Positions 1 to 12,884 of a stretch of DNA of 64,000 nucleotides are shown piece by piece. Both the position numbers and the translations under genes were made by a program. Source of the DNA: Lamellibrachia columna (lineage: Eukaryota; Annelida; Polychaeta; Sabellida; Siboglinidae); NCBI GenBank assembly GCA_963662155.1, contig OY759273.1, forward strand, positions 251,501 through 315,500. Direction: 5' to 3'. The notes beneath the pieces were generated by a model. The model saw only the letters and a list, made by a program, of their open reading frames with translations, had not been told where the DNA came from and ran no database searches. Within the stretch, counting starts at the first letter, position 1; each line of letters opens with the position of its first letter.

Positions 1-1351
1 AAAGGCAACCCACAGATGTGCCAAAATTACAGAACAATCAGCCTCATCAACCACCCGAGCAAAGTCATGTTGAAGATACTACTCAACAGACTTAAACCCC
101 AGGCAGAAGAGATCATCGCTGAAGAACAAGCGGGTTTTCGAGAAGGACGGAGCACCAGTGAACATATCTTCAACCTTAGAACCCTTTGCGAGAAACACCT
201 TCAACCTCAGCAAAGCCTGTATCATGTCTTCATAGATTTCAAGAAGGCCTTTGATAAAGTATGGCATGCGGCCCTATGGGCAATCATGAGGAAGTACAAC
301 ATTGGCTCCAAGCTTGTCCGAACCATTGAACACCTATATGACAATGCCACCAGTGCAGTAATCTTCAACAGCAGCATAGGAGACTGGTTTCGAACAACAG
401 TCGGAGTTCGACAAGGATGCCTACTATCACCAACGCTCTTCAACATTTTTCTGGAAAGGATCATGACTGATGCTTTAGAAAACCATCAAGGCACTGTCAG
501 CATTGGAGGCAGGACCATCACCAACCTTCGTTTTGTTGACGACATCGACGGCTTAGCAGGAGATGAACAAGAACTAGTAAATTTGGTGGAGTGCCTCGAG
601 TAAACATCTACACCATACGGCATGGAGATCAGTGCCGAAAAGACCAAACTGATGACGAACAACACACAAGGCATCAGCACAGAGGTCAAAGTTAATGGAC
701 AGAGACTCGAGACAGTAATGAAGGTTCAAAACCGGAGATACTTGTCAGGATTGCACAGACAACAGCAGCACTAACAAGGTTGAAACCCTAATGGAACGAC
801 AGAGACATCACGGTCAGTTCGAAAATAAGGTTGATGCGCTCCCTTGTCATGTCCATCTTTCTGTACGCTTTTGAAACATGGGCCCTCTCAGCAGATCTAT
901 AGAAGAGGATACAAGCCATGGAAATGAGATGCTTTCGGAAGATCTTGCGCATATCATACAAAGACCATGTTACTAACGAAGCTGTCCGCAACAAGATCAA
1001 ACAAGCCATCGGACCATATTACAACCTTCTTACAACAGTTAAGAAGCGTAAACTGAAGTGGTTCGGTCATGTATCACGATCATCTGGCCTTGCATAGACT
1101 CTCTTGCAAGGTACTGTAAGAGGGGAAGACGACGAGGTAGACAGAAGAAGAGGTGGGAAGATAACATCAAAGAGTGGACAGGAATGGAGTTCGCTGACTC
1201 CCAGAGGGCTGTTGAGAACAGGGAAACGTGGAGAGAGCTGGTTAGAAAGTCATCAATGGTGCCCCAACGATCCTTACGGTTTATGGGAAAAGACAAGAAG
1301 AGATGCAGGCCTATTGTACGTTATGATAGTATCTTCATAAATTGGTATTGA
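1..1351 (+). pseudogene. Non-LTR retrotransposon reverse transcriptase, 5'-truncated and broken
   Basis: Fragment of a LINE RT that would copy element RNA at nicked chromosomal DNA. Positions 16-603 are open for 195 codons and hold the RT palm: the NYRTISL start block, the FIDFKKAFDKVWH block (first catalytic Asp), the GVRQGCLLSPTLFN block, and FVDD at residues 173-176 where the family normally has FADD. A TAA near 601 interrupts the frame, and the same protein continues with EISAEKTKLM. Further on, after a small deletion and frameshifts, come the C-terminal blocks (FRKILRISYKDHV near 940, WFGHVSRSSG near 1065, then a Trp/Arg-rich tail to 1351). The family resembles endonuclease-RTs whose endonuclease half is often annotated as craniofacial development protein 2-like; a fragment of that half lies at 9.64-10.09 kb. 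The left edge is cut by the window. Clade (RTE-like or other) is not certain; RT identity is secure. Confidence 0.9.
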
Positions 1352-3964
1352 GTATTTTTAATGCATTTTTCACACTAAATTAATATGTCTCTATCTTTCT
1401 CTCTCTTCTGGGAAGAACTTGATAGCATGGCCCATATTTGGAACACCCACGTTATCAAACCATTGCAAAAGCAAGGGTCTCCAAGTGGATAGCCAATAAT
1501 TATGTATCACCTAACGTATATTTACGGTGTTCAGAACGAACTCTGGGAAGTTAACCAGCAACGTATGGCCGCCTGCTAATAATAGTAAAAATATCTATAG
1601 CGCCTGTGTCCTCCGGAACCTGAGCTCAGAGGCGCAACCAACCAGAATAATTAAGCATTATCACGAACAGGGACGCGCAAAGATCATCATCTCATGTTAC
1701 GACTGGTTGTGATGAGAGCACAGTAATTGGTTAAGCGATGAGGTGGGGTCCCAAAAAGGCATAACATAGCTTACTTTATGGATAGCGTGTTACTATAACG
1801 TCTGAGCACGGACGTCATTGTAAAACGCTACGTAACGTTCGCACTTGGACGTCATGGTAAAACGTTCTGAAACGTCCACGCATGGATGTCAATGTAAAGA
1901 GATGACGTCAAATAAACGAAGACAACTTTTATAATAATATGAAGAATATCATATAACCTTATAACCTTTCCAGTGAACAAGCCTTAATTATGGCGTTCTC
2001 AATATCTCACAAAATATAGGGAGGCCAAAGTGGGCAAGCTTTGTCACCCATTAGTTTACCATGCTACTGTGTGGTGGAGCAACATGTGACATTGGGAAAA
2101 ACGAAATGTTTAAGCCAAGAGGGGTCATGGCCCCTTAAATATGCGAATTTTGGAACTTGGGCCCAGTTACTTGAACGTTTAGAGTTTTGAAATTTGAAAT
2201 TATTAAGTCGAAATGTTTATATTTTTTCCTTCTACACATGGCAGCAATATGCTTCCGTGTGTAAAACATTGAACTTCTGAGATAAGCTTAGTTGCTCAGA
2301 TTTGTATTCTTTTCAGCTTGTTAATGTTCTTATAATTTGGCCTCTCTGTTTGTGTGCAGCAGTCTAAAACATTCTCTTCAAAATTATGGCAATATCTAGA
2401 GTGGCTAAGTTAATCTAGTCAGCTCGAATGGGGCTGTGGGCTTGTCATTTGAAACACTTTCAGAAGTGTGTGATTCAAATGCTTAATTAAAAGTCATGAC
2501 ATCATCATCTTCCAAAGATAGTTTTGTACCAGGATAACCCAAGGCTGCCACCTTCTCCGTGTGGCTGTCGGAACAAGTTTGTTCTTGGCGACCTCACGTT
2601 TGAAAGCTTTATTTCCACGAGCCATTTCTTTAGCAAAGTTGGCTGCGTAGGGAACTTAAACGAAATGCATATTACTCTATGTTTTACTAACGTTTGCATC
2701 ACAAAGGAGAACATTAATTAACTAAGTTATCTTTAACGACTTTGATTCATTCCTATGATATGGCAAACTGCTTGTTTCTTCGACTTATATAATACTAACG
2801 TTATCACCATTTTAATTAGGAAATTCAGTTGTAGAAATGGTAACTTGATATGTGCACATCATAAGTGCAGCCAAGAACTGCAATTTAAGTAATACTTAGA
2901 AACGTTGTACATTCATGACTTTTAGAATGATTAAATGGTACAGTAAAAATTAGTAATTCATGATAGTAAATAGGTTTAATTTTAAAACACAATACATGGA
3001 ACAATAGTAATCGTAATAAAGCAATAAAGCGATATTCACATTACATTTACATTGTCACGATCATAGAATGTAGTTTACAGCAACAAATAAATACATGTTG
3101 TGACCGTGTACATTTGTAAGTCAGTCTTGCTCAGCGCCATCAAATTAAAACATTCGTAGTTCGATAGCGTAACAAGTTAATCCCTTTGTGAGTGTAACGA
3201 ATTCACACGGTGACAGTGTTAAATGACGTTACCTAGCGTTACAGTAGGCAACATGATAATTCGGCATTTGCGAATCAAAGTTTGTAGTTTGATAACGTTT
3301 CTTACCAATCCCACTGCGAGAGAGACGATGAAAGTTTTAGTTAACGCTACCTTAACGCAACACAGTAGGCGACGGCCTGCAGACCACAAATAGACGACTT
3401 CGGGCATTATGCAAGCACGAGCAAGCGCGTGCAAGCACGCGCAAGCGCGTGCGACGAGCAAGCGCGTGCCACGGATACCTAGAAGCACAGGTCTAGCTTA
3501 GTGTGGATTTGACGAATTTTCATATTTTGGTCTTTCACCAGAATGTGTCCGCTGTATAACCAGCAGTCAGAATTTTTCACCGGCTTTCTTTAGCTTTCTC
3601 AGTCAGTATAACAGCTCCGAGCTTAGCTTGGTTAAATCTTAATTTTTAAAATACGATTTGAAACCAAAGTTGTACTGTTTGTCTTCAAGTTGCCCCGATA
3701 TTTGTAGATAGCGTCACGGCGACGATCACACTTGAGTCGGACAATAACCGTGCGGGGGGCGTCCATCGGCGACTTGGCGGCCGATTTTGGTGCACGCGCT
3801 CAATTTCCTGAACCTCCTGGGGGTCATTTTCATCTGGTTATTTATGATGCAGATAAGTTCATTTTCAATCTCCGCAGCCCCCACCGCCTCTGATATTTCT
3901 TCAAACGTAAGGTTAGGTCTACGACTGTATTGTTCTAGTTTATCATTGTCAAACTTTGGCGAGT
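1352..3964. other. No gene seen; noncoding stretch
   Basis: AT-rich sequence with only short ORFs that match nothing I recognise. It contains a short degenerate tandem repeat around 1798-1903 (listed separately) and a local run of alternating purine/pyrimidine CG-rich words around 3410-3475. No splice-flanked coding segment was found. Confidence 0.5.
1798..1903. repeat. Degenerate tandem repeat, about 3 units
   Basis: About three diverged units of roughly 45-50 bp, each with an acgtc/ggacgtcat core followed by gtaaaacg or gtaaag. The copies differ by several substitutions, so this is an old array. Confidence 0.5.
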
Positions 3965-5160
3965 CGATTGTGTTTCTAGTTATAATAATACAGCATTTTT
4001 AAAAGCGCTAATTCCCACTATATGGATCAATGCGCTGTACATGGCATTCAATACTATTCACATGGTATAAAATATTATTTAAATATAAACACACATGTGT
4101 AAACACTGAATAAATAAATAAAATTGCTTTAGAAATAAATAAATAAAATAATTTTGAAAACCTTAAAATCTGGTGAGAATCCTAATGCAAAATTAATGTA
4201 TATCACAAATAGTCCATCCATAGTGTCCATCACATAATATTCTCTTCATTTACATATATTTGAAATGACTAGTAAAAAGGTGAGTTTTTAAAGACTTCCT
4301 AAAAATTGTTAGCGTCTTGGAATTACGAATGTCTGCGGGCAATGAATTCCAAAGTCGAGGCTCTGTTGTTCCAAATGCAGATTCACCAATGCTCTTCTTA
4401 GTGATGCATTGGTGCAGTTTTGGCGCATAGTCCTTGCGTAGACGCCCACCAGGAGTTCGTATGTGTAAAAGTTCGACCAAATAAGTCGGCGCCAAACCAT
4501 TGACGCATCGGTACGCCAGAACTAGCACCTTGAAATGTATTCGACTTGCTACCAGCAGCCAGTGTAAGCCCCTTAAGACTGGTATTATGTGGTCGTGCCT
4601 ACTGGTGCGCGTAATTAGTCGTTGCAGTCGAAGTATCTGTGATGCCGGAAGGTTAACCTACAGTGAATTACATTAATCTAGGCGACAGGTCACAAGTGCG
4701 TTTGCAGCACTTTTGGTGGCTTCTGTTGTGAGATAGTGACGTATTTATGATAGTCAGTATAGATGATAATTACAAGCAGCACACACAGCTGTCACATGAT
4801 GTGTCGTCGTCAGATGTTGATCCATATGAACTCCCAAATTTCGCACGCAGTCTTCTGGTGAAATGATGTCAGCTCCAATGGTCGTAGAGCAAACTCCATA
4901 TAACTTGAGATGATGTTTTGATATAAAAATAACCATCTCAGTTTTTTCATCATTTAACTTTAGCATACGAAGAGTCATCCATTGTCTAACTTCCCTAATA
5001 CAGTATGTGAGTTGCCTCACTGTTTCCGCTTGATCGCCCAGCACAGCTGGATTTTAGGATGCATATAGTTGAATGTCATCCGCATATTTGTGGTAGTGTA
5101 CTCCATGTCTTCTGAATAAGCGCTGCATTGGCGTAGTGTACAGAGTAAACATAACTGGCC
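3965..5160 (-). pseudogene. CR1-like retrotransposon, 3' part of RT plus 3' tail
   Basis: Minus-strand LINE fragment. Reading from 5160 downward: LGPVMFTLYTTP, then HKYADDIQLYAS with the catalytic YADD, then the thumb region (LTYCIREVRQWM, MLKLNDEKTE, VRNLGVHMD) at 5044-4754. An interrupted stretch (4754-4528) still reads ALVTCRLD and RLQRL, and 4528-4250 gives the C-terminus with APTYLVELL and RLWNSLPADIRNS, typical of CR1/Rex-type elements. Noncoding 3' sequence runs to about 3965 and ends in an AT-rich tail with a gcgcttt word seen in such tails. The match stops abruptly at about 5160: upstream ORF residues (5434-5160) do not look like RT, so the copy is 5'-truncated or joined to other DNA. 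Several stops and frameshifts make it inactive. Confidence 0.88.
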
Positions 5161-6480
5161 CAAGGACCGCCCAAGTTATTCGATCGTATTTTCTTTTTAT
5201 GACTTTTTGCAACTGTTCAACGATCCAATTGGCAGTCGAGACCTCCATGTTACCATGACGATGGTCGAGGGGCATGGGGTAGGAACTACCCAGACCGCCA
5301 CTCCTTTCCACCCCAAGGTTCTTTGATTGTAACATGAGAGTGGGCGTAATGTCTTGGCTTTCTGTATAGAGGATTTGGAGCAGAGTTGTCATAGTGTTAG
5401 CATCCAAGTATACAGTCCATTGTTTCTCTATCATAAAGAGTTTGTGACTCTGTCTGCCTGTCTGTCTGTAAGTGTCGTCATATCTCCGTCAGTCTCGCAT
5501 GACTGGTGCTGAACTTTTGTAGGCCGTGCGCGGGGGTCCACGGGGATGGTTCGTACGTTAAGCAAATCTAAAATTGATTGTGTACACCCGATGCCCCTTT
5601 ACAAAACCCCGAGGACGGGTCTGCCACTGAAATAGGTTTTATTCAACCACAATCTTTGTATCGTTACATGTTTATAAATATCGATCTGGCCATTCGACAT
5701 GCCCTGTAAACATGGTATTCAGGGCGAAACATTCACATTCGCTAAACGAAGCAGCTGCTTTGCCAAGAAACCCATTTTTTTTTTTAACATCTGCGTTTTT
5801 AAATCCTCCCTCATTTGTAATCTGTCTTGATGCCATTACAACTAAACTATTGTAATTTTAATATGTTTTATTCTGGGTGTAACTGACATTGACGTAAAAA
5901 GGGTGTGCTTGTTAGGGGGTCCCTGGTTAAAAATAAATATGCCTTTCCATTAATCTGAAATGCCAATGCATGTATAAGAATATCTGACAATTCAGCGAAA
6001 TAATTCATAAGCTGTCACGCTAAATTGAAATCCGCCGAAATGTTCAATGTGTAATAATTTTAGGTGTAGCTACCCCATGTGCCCTCTGGAATAAAATACC
6101 CTTCTCAGCACAGATTGTTCTTTTAAACACGTTCTGGCTGGTTTCCTCAGTGAGTATCCTATCCACCTCCACTTTCTCTTCGTCATTTCGTTTTCTACTG
6201 GCCGTTGCTTGGTCCGTTCTACCAGGCCCCCACGTTCATAATCCGGCACGCTCGATAGAAGTTATTGCCCATTACATTGCGGTTAACCGCTCAAATAAAC
6301 AACCTGACCACTCATTGGAGGACCGCTGAACAAAGTGGCCTTCGTCTGAGATTGATATTCGTGTCAGCTACTGGGCAGTCGCTACTCGTTTTGCGTTAAT
6401 TCACTGAAGTCCATAAAATGACATAATCGGTAATCCTATCGGATTTCTCGCGGTTTCCGCGGATCTACGTACTGTAGCGT
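5161..6480. other. No gene seen; noncoding stretch
   Basis: A minus-strand ORF continues to 5434 by read-through from the RT fragment but its sequence has no RT features. A short (TCTG) run lies near 5448-5470. Nothing else is recognisable. Confidence 0.5.
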
Positions 6481-6489
6481 TTCTAATGC

Positions 6490-6785
6490 CTGGGTGGTGT
6501 CCCGCGTTTCTTCAAACTCACCGTTTTCTCCATTTCCCGCGTTTCTACACGCCTTTCCCAATGCGTTTCTTCAAACGTGCCGTTTTCTCCATTTCCCTCG
6601 TTCCTACAAACTCACCGTTTTCTCCATTTCCCGCATTTCTACACACTCGCCGTTTTCTCCATTTCCCGCATTTCTACACGCCTTTTCCCAATTTTCTCGC
6701 GTTTCTACCAACTTGGTGCTTTCGCAATTTTCCTGCGTTTCTACAAACTCGCCGTCTCATCCATTCCCGCGTTTGTACATGTTAT
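6490..6785 (+). repeat. Minisatellite, about 40-45 bp degenerate unit
   Basis: Tandem units built from cgttttctccatttcccgcg followed by tttctac and a short variable linker, about seven copies. All three forward frames are open here, giving repetitive Phe/Ser/Pro ORFs that are an artefact of the repeat. Confidence 0.8.
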
Positions 6786-6964
6786 GTGATTACGTGAATG
6801 TGATGGCGTGAATGTGATCACGTACATGTGAATGTCATGGATAAACGTAGAAGCATTTGTACATAATAATAATAATAATATAATATATAAAATAGCTTCG
6901 CTTGATTAAACATATCGTATACATACGGTGTTTTTGTGCTGGTTATATAGTAGTTATCTATGAA

Positions 6965-7172
6965 TCATGCTTGACCAATACTCTTAAGACGCTTGACCAT
7001 GTCTCAAGACGCCTGACTAATGTCCTAAGACGTATGATCAATACTCGTAATACGCTTGACCATGTCTCAAGACGCCTGACTAATGTCCTAAGACGTATGA
7101 TCAATGCTCTTAAGAAGATTGACCTTGTCTCAAGACGCCTGACTAACGTCCTAAGACGTTTGAGACTCTTAC
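6965..7172 (+). repeat. Tandem repeat, about 60-bp unit, three copies
   Basis: Units contain cttgaccatgtctcaagacg then cctgactaatgtcctaagac. The array recurs inverted near 52830-52900. Open reading frames across it are repeat artefacts. Confidence 0.8.
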
Positions 7173-7282
7173 GACGGTGATGATGACGATACCAAACGCC
7201 TCTTCATTTGAGGAAAGGACTTGTCAATATACTACTGAAGTATTTTATATATTATAATTTTTGTGTATAAATGCTTTTACGT

Positions 7283-7530
7283 TTATCTATGACATTCACA
7301 TTCACGTCATCACATTCACGTCATCAGATTCACATCATCACATTCACGTCATCACATTCATGTCTTCACATTCACGTCATCAAATGCACGTCTTCATATT
7401 CACGTCATCACATTAACATCATCACATTCACGTCATTACATTCACGTTATAACATTCACGTCTTCACATTTACGTCGTCAAATTCACGTCTTCACATTTA
7501 CGTCGTCAAATTCACGTCTTCCTGTTAAAT
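7283..7530 (+). repeat. Short minisatellite, 12-15 bp unit
   Basis: About eighteen units of the form cacattcacgtcat with substitutions (cttc, gtca variants). Each unit carries an ACGTCA-type word similar to a CREB/ATF half site, but tandem origin explains this without a regulatory role. A shorter inverted array lies at 51740-51790 and 53040-53130. Confidence 0.85.
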
Positions 7531-8209
7531 GTGCATCCACTGCTGTGAGAGTTTCATACAACTCCTTCCTCGATTAAATTAACCCGTCGTGAATACGGTG
7601 AACAAATCGGGTAACTTGTGAAAGTATCAATATCCTGATATCATATCACGAAAATACGTCTTATTAATTATGTCAATGCAGTCATGTGATCCATCGCACT
7701 TATCAAATTCGTCAGTTAGCTACTTGCAATGGAAGGTGATATGCATTAGAAAAGTTGCTATCTCGTCCATTAGTGATTGCTAACATATTGTTATCTCGTA
7801 CCTCAGTCACTTCATGAGCCGTACACCCAATGGCACGTCGTCAAATAGTAAAGTACTAAAAGTGTCAACGCGCACAAAGCACCAACAACGAAATGGTAAA
7901 CAACGACACCGCCATCTATCAGCGCCCTCTGCATATTCGCTGGCTACTTTAACGGCCAACACACGGCGTGGCGGTGTTCTAGACTGAGCTTTATCCAAAA
8001 TCTCACAGTGTTGTTGAACTCACAGAAACCAGATATCTTCCACTCTGGACACTGGATCACAATCTCGAACCCAGACCTCGTCTCCATTGGTCACAACGAA
8101 TAACCAACACCATAAAGAATTTTCGGTGAAAACGTTCCCACGGTGCATCAACCCTCAGTAACAGTGGTCACGTCACGGAAGAGCGCTTTGTCATAATGGA
8201 TTGAAGCAG

Positions 8210-8460
<251 letters not shown>

Positions 8461-9324
8461 TATTCAACACATACGATTTCATTTGTATTGCTTCTTCCTG
8501 TATCGATGCGTTTATTACTAGTTTTGAGACGTCAGCAACGTGATGCCAAATGTATAATACATTAGTCGAACTTGCGATACATTGTATTATTTGGAACATT
8601 TGTTTCATGTTCTTATTAAGGTTGTGAAGACATCTACGTCTACGGATAGAACATTCCAAAGTTTAGATATGTCTACTCAAGTCGCTGCTGGTCCGTGAAT
8701 CTTGCACCGATATACACCTTCACATTGGGTTAACATGACGTCACCAAACCACTGGTCAACATTGCAGGCCTGTCATGTCCTAATCAGATGTTCATAATAC
8801 GCAACTTCATCATCACATAAACCTCTTATATCATTTTTTTTTCAAAATCTACTTGAATGAAAGAATAAAATAATAATTATTTATTATTAACGTTAAAAAG
8901 AAATGTAATACTTGTATTACTTGCACTATTACAAATACTATTACATAATACTGAATAAAATACAATAATCAGTGTACAATATTTATTGAGTGCATGTGCG
9001 CATTTTCACAGTCAATTTAACGAAACCCACATTAATAAATTTATATTGATAGTAATATAAACCCTAATACAAGTTAATCTTTATCACCATCAATAATTAC
9101 GTATCAAATACATAAATATTCATGTTTCTCCCATGTCTCCAATCAGGTCAACTCTACACATCATTCACTTGACAACTATAGTTTTAACGGAAACTTAACT
9201 GAGATAGTCATAATGGATGGAATCGTGAACATAGTCAAAAGTAATTTTCATAGAAAATATATCGATATATAAACAAAAGGTTAGGATGGAATGGATTATG
9301 GTCCATGTGGGCGTGTGGGCGTGT

Positions 9325-9329
9325 GTGCA

Positions 9330-9420
<91 letters not shown>

Positions 9421-9421
9421 A
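9325..9421. repeat. (GTGC)n tetranucleotide array
   Basis: About 22 uninterrupted units of GCGT/GTGC. Cys/Val and Ala/His/Thr repeat ORFs in this interval are artefacts. Confidence 0.95.
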
Positions 9422-9639
9422 GATGGGAATGCATGCTCGTACTTAATGATTGTTTTGTTTTGACATATTCAACTTTGTCTACCACATTCATGACATTGTT
9501 CACTTGTGCCATTATTAGTGTATGACACTTTTGAGTAGTTGAATTACGTACGTAATGAGCCACTAAGTCAGATGTCCGTGAGATGACAAGGTCCAAGGTA
9601 TGGCCACGCCTTTCATATGTGTGGAGCAATTAACATACT

Positions 9640-10094
9640 GGTGAAGATCTCCAGCAGGCTCATCACCATCCGCCTGAAGGCAACTCCCTTCAACATGACA
9701 GTCATACAAGTTTATGCCCCAACGTCTGATTATGACGACAGTGAGGTGGAAGATTTCTATGGTCAGCTGCAAGAAGTCATAGAGGAAACGCCAAAGAAAG
9801 ACAATCTTATTGTACTAGGAGACTGGAATGAAAAAGTGGGAAAGGATGCGCAGAACAACTGGCAAGACACTTGCGGACCTTTCTGCAAAGTGGAAACAAA
9901 TGAGAAAGGTCACAGGCTCCTCGAATTTGCAATGAACAATGAGCTGATGCTGGCTAACACATTTGGCCCACACAAAACATCTAGAATATGGACCTGGCAC
10001 AGCCCAGATGTAAAACATAAAAATCAGATCGACTACATCTTGGTGAAACGGCGCTTTCACACAGGAGTGAACATTGCCAGGACACGAAGCTTCC
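9640..10094 (+). pseudogene. Retrotransposon APE-type endonuclease fragment
   Basis: Open for about 150 codons. Shows endonuclease/exonuclease/phosphatase blocks of a LINE endonuclease: VIQVYAPTSDYDD, LIVLGDWNEKVG (catalytic Asp/Asn strand), WTWHSPD and NQIDYILVKRRF, then NIARTRSF. The family is the one usually annotated as craniofacial development protein 2-like, and it pairs with the RT family at 1-1351. The catalytic N-terminal part and the terminal SDH block are absent: similarity ends after ARTRSF at about 10094, where the DNA becomes the antisense of a CR1-like element. It is therefore a truncated fragment, though its frame is intact. Confidence 0.88.
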
Positions 10095-11364
10095 AATCCA
10101 GGGTTTCTGCAGTCACACCAAATGAGTGTTGAAGCCACGTTAGCATAATGCCATGGTCGATAACATCAAACGCACTGGACAGATGTATTATTTGCACTAA
10201 TACAGAGGCATGACCAAGACAACTACACGTTTTTGACCAAGGGCTGCTGCGATGTCGTTCTGGACTTTCACAAGAGCTGTCTCGGTTGAGTAATTATTTC
10301 GGTACGCCGACTGGTAAAAATCGCTTAGATTGTTGATGTCAAGATGATCTTTCAAACGGCGTTCGACCACTTTCTCAAGAAGTTTTGACACGTATGGTAG
10401 GTTTGACACAGGCCGATAATTATTCAGAACTTCCTTATCAAGGCCCGGCCTTTTAAGCAATGGTCTCACAACTGCACGTTTGAAACATGCGGGGACCACT
10501 GACGTTGCCAACGATTTGTTAATAATGGCTGTAATCAACGGCACGAAATGATCCAGACTCTGCCTCAAAAGCAGCGTAGGGATCGGGTCTAAGTCATATG
10601 ACTTGTTGGGCGAATTTGTGATTATTCGCTTCACCTCGTCATGGGTGTCTGGCAGAAACCTTTGTAGCGGGATTCCGTCAAACTTGACGTCATTGTACAA
10701 TGCTGTTTCGTATATGTCACTTGTGTTGCCGATGTTGATGTTTCGTCGGATGGTAGCAACTTAGAGGGAGGCGGGCGGTACAAGATGCACAATCTCACAT
10801 TCACATAATTGGAAACGACCGTACAGTCCATATGTTCGAAATGTGTGAACATGCCATTCCGTGTAGAATCCAAGGTCTTAATGGTCAATCCGCATTTATA
10901 GAGTACGGCCACACCTCCACCGCGCTTCTCACTGGGTCGAGAGATGTGTTGTGTAACCAGATGGCACGAGTTCGTTTATAATCTGATGGTTAGTGTCGGT
11001 TCCTAGCCATGTCTCAGATAAGGCTAGCACATCGATGTCCAGGGAAATAACAAAATCTGCCACCGACAGAGCTTTGTTCTTTGCTGAACGAGCATTAAGA
11101 TAACATATTGTCAGTGGAATGTCACGTTCACGGTGTTTAATGACACGCAGGTTAATCAGCTGGGATACATTTGCATCTTTTACAGCCCGCGGAACAACAT
11201 CGAAGCGGTGTGGAATGCGTGTTTGAATCACACGTTATTTGCGAAGGCCGGATAGTCCCAAACGTCTGATCAATGCATGTAATGTATCCGGTAATCGCGG
11301 AGTGACACCCGTAGAGGCTGGGTGCAAAGTCCGAATGATATTCCGTAGACGCATCGCGAAACAA
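10095..11364 (-). pseudogene. CR1-like retrotransposon, endonuclease and 5' half of RT
   Basis: Minus-strand element fragment. 11231-10929 encodes the endonuclease start (ICYLNARSAKNKAL, LALSETWLGTD), and 10912-10631 continues it (GMFTHFEHMDC, LCILYRPPP). 10700-10197 is the RT N-terminal half: SYDLDPIPTLLL, RPLLKRPGLD, LNNYRPVSNLPYVSKLLE, YQSAYRNNYSTETAL. After a frameshift the SSAFDVIDHGIM block (first catalytic Asp) appears at about 10175-10135, and similarity runs to about 10097, where it meets the plus-strand endonuclease fragment. The YADD half is missing. The same family provides the complementary 3' half at 3965-5160, but the two pieces are not a split single copy as far as I can tell. 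Frameshifts make it inactive. Confidence 0.88.
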
Positions 11365-11713
11365 AGAGCCTTGGTAATTGCAATGAACCGAATTAGGTCA
11401 CTTGCTTTTTAGGCCTAAGAAGACTTCTGGTCCACAAAATGTGTAGGCGTCACGGACGGCTGGCGTCTGTCCAAAGGCTATATATAAAACTACTTAAAGT
11501 ATAAATAACATCCACTTTGTAGATATATAAAATCCACGTCGCGGCAATCACTGAAGCTTCATGAGAGTGTAGTGATGCTATGAATCAGCAGCTCGACGTA
11601 TAATCCTTTTGAAAACATGATTAGACACAGTGAGTTAAATTTTGGATTGCTGCCTGTTATGCGCTACCACGTTATTCAATATACCTGCCTTCCGTTTCAT
11701 GTTGTTGTGAAGT
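11365..11713. other. No gene seen
   Basis: Upstream flank of the CR1-like copy; may include part of its 5' untranslated region. No recognisable coding or repeat structure. Confidence 0.4.
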
Positions 11714-12205
11714 GTGGTAAATATCTACAAAACAAATATTGACTCCATTTATTTGTTACAAAAGCAATTAGCAAGGATTGCCAGCAGAGTACACTATTGC
11801 CATCATACAAATATATTATTTTGTGAATTGCATATATTAAAGCTACCTGATTTTGTAAAATTAAAAACTCCCATTATAATGGGTGAAGCAAACAAAACGT
11901 TTTTATCAAATAATCTGCTGTTATTATTCAACAGTTTGTGACACAACACATGAAATACGACAAAGTGAAAACTTAAGACAGGTATTTGTAAGAATGACTG
12001 TAATAGCCCAATGTATATATGCGCAAGGTATACAGTTATGAAAGAAGCAAATTTGGACATATGTAAATAAAAATGCGAGAACGGTCCATGTGAATTCATT
12101 TATTCAGGTAGTGGTCCCATGATGGTGTGACAGCTACTATGTTGTATAATATAATATTGTACATTTTTAGGGGTTTGATTCAGCATGCTAACATACAACC
12201 CTAAC
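11714..12205 (+). pseudogene. RT C-terminal remnant of a non-LTR element (duplicated segment, copy 1)
   Basis: The frame from 11714 reads a C-terminal LINE domain: LLQKQLARIASRVHYCHHTN, CELHILKLPDFVKLK and IIMGEANKTF, followed after a stop and frameshift by LRQVFVRMTV and AQCIYAQG. Such blocks follow the RT thumb in several LINE families. No RT core precedes it, so it is a 5'-truncated remnant. Nearly the same DNA lies at 22675-23120. Confidence 0.7.
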
Positions 12206-12220
12206 CCCAAACACGATATC

Positions 12221-12425
12221 CACGGTTTAGAAGATAGTGTCAGTGCAATCTGTTCTTAGTTCCCACGACAGCAAAGTTTGCTGTCATGCTCTACAGTTGG
12301 AACCACGAGAAGGTGGTAAGCGCTTCTCCCACCACAAGTATTGTATGCATGCAGTGTAAGTGTGAAAAGTTGTGCCTGAAACATAAACATCTCCATCATT
12401 AGCTAGGCTAGCGTTACCGGTGGTC
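12221..12425 (+). repeat. Duplicated segment, second block, copy 1
   Basis: About 200 bp matching 23571-23795 at roughly 85 per cent by eye, beginning cacgatatccacggtt here and cacaatatccatggtt there. Contiguous with the block at 11757-12205 here, but separated by about 450 bp in the other copy. Confidence 0.8.
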
Positions 12426-12884
12426 ACTTGGGCCATAGACCACATGGCATAAGATTTTGCTAAAAATTTTACCCTTTTGAGCCAATTTGGCCAGTAGCAT
12501 TTTCATTGAAAAGCATGTAGAATACATGTGCGTTTGTAGCTGTCTTGAAAACAAAATGGCAAAAATTGAGGGCTTTAGGCTAAACAGTTTACATCAGAAC
12601 TAGCCAATATTAGTAACACAGTATAACACGCAGAATAATTTAAGTCCGTGCAGCTGCAACAACAAACGCTCACCCTTCCAAACACTCCTTCCCCCAACAC
12701 GCACCCACAAACACTGAACAGAACAGCTAGAGCCAGGCTATTATCCTTTTAGCTGGTGCTAACTATTGTTTGTGTGCATGCGTGGGAAATGTTGTGTCTC
12801 CTACAGGCTCTACTGGTCTTTGTCTTCTACGCTATAGTACATCTTTTGCCATCGTCATTAATAGGGATTTTTTTTGAGAAAGTG

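Noticed and set aside
7283..7530. Cluster of CREB/ATF sites
   Set aside because: The ACGTCA words come from a short tandem repeat unit; number alone is not evidence of regulation.
9195..9629. Arg/Thr/His-rich and Cys/Val-rich ORFs
   Set aside because: They translate the (GTGC)n array; the same applies to 59582-60003 and 42542-42742.
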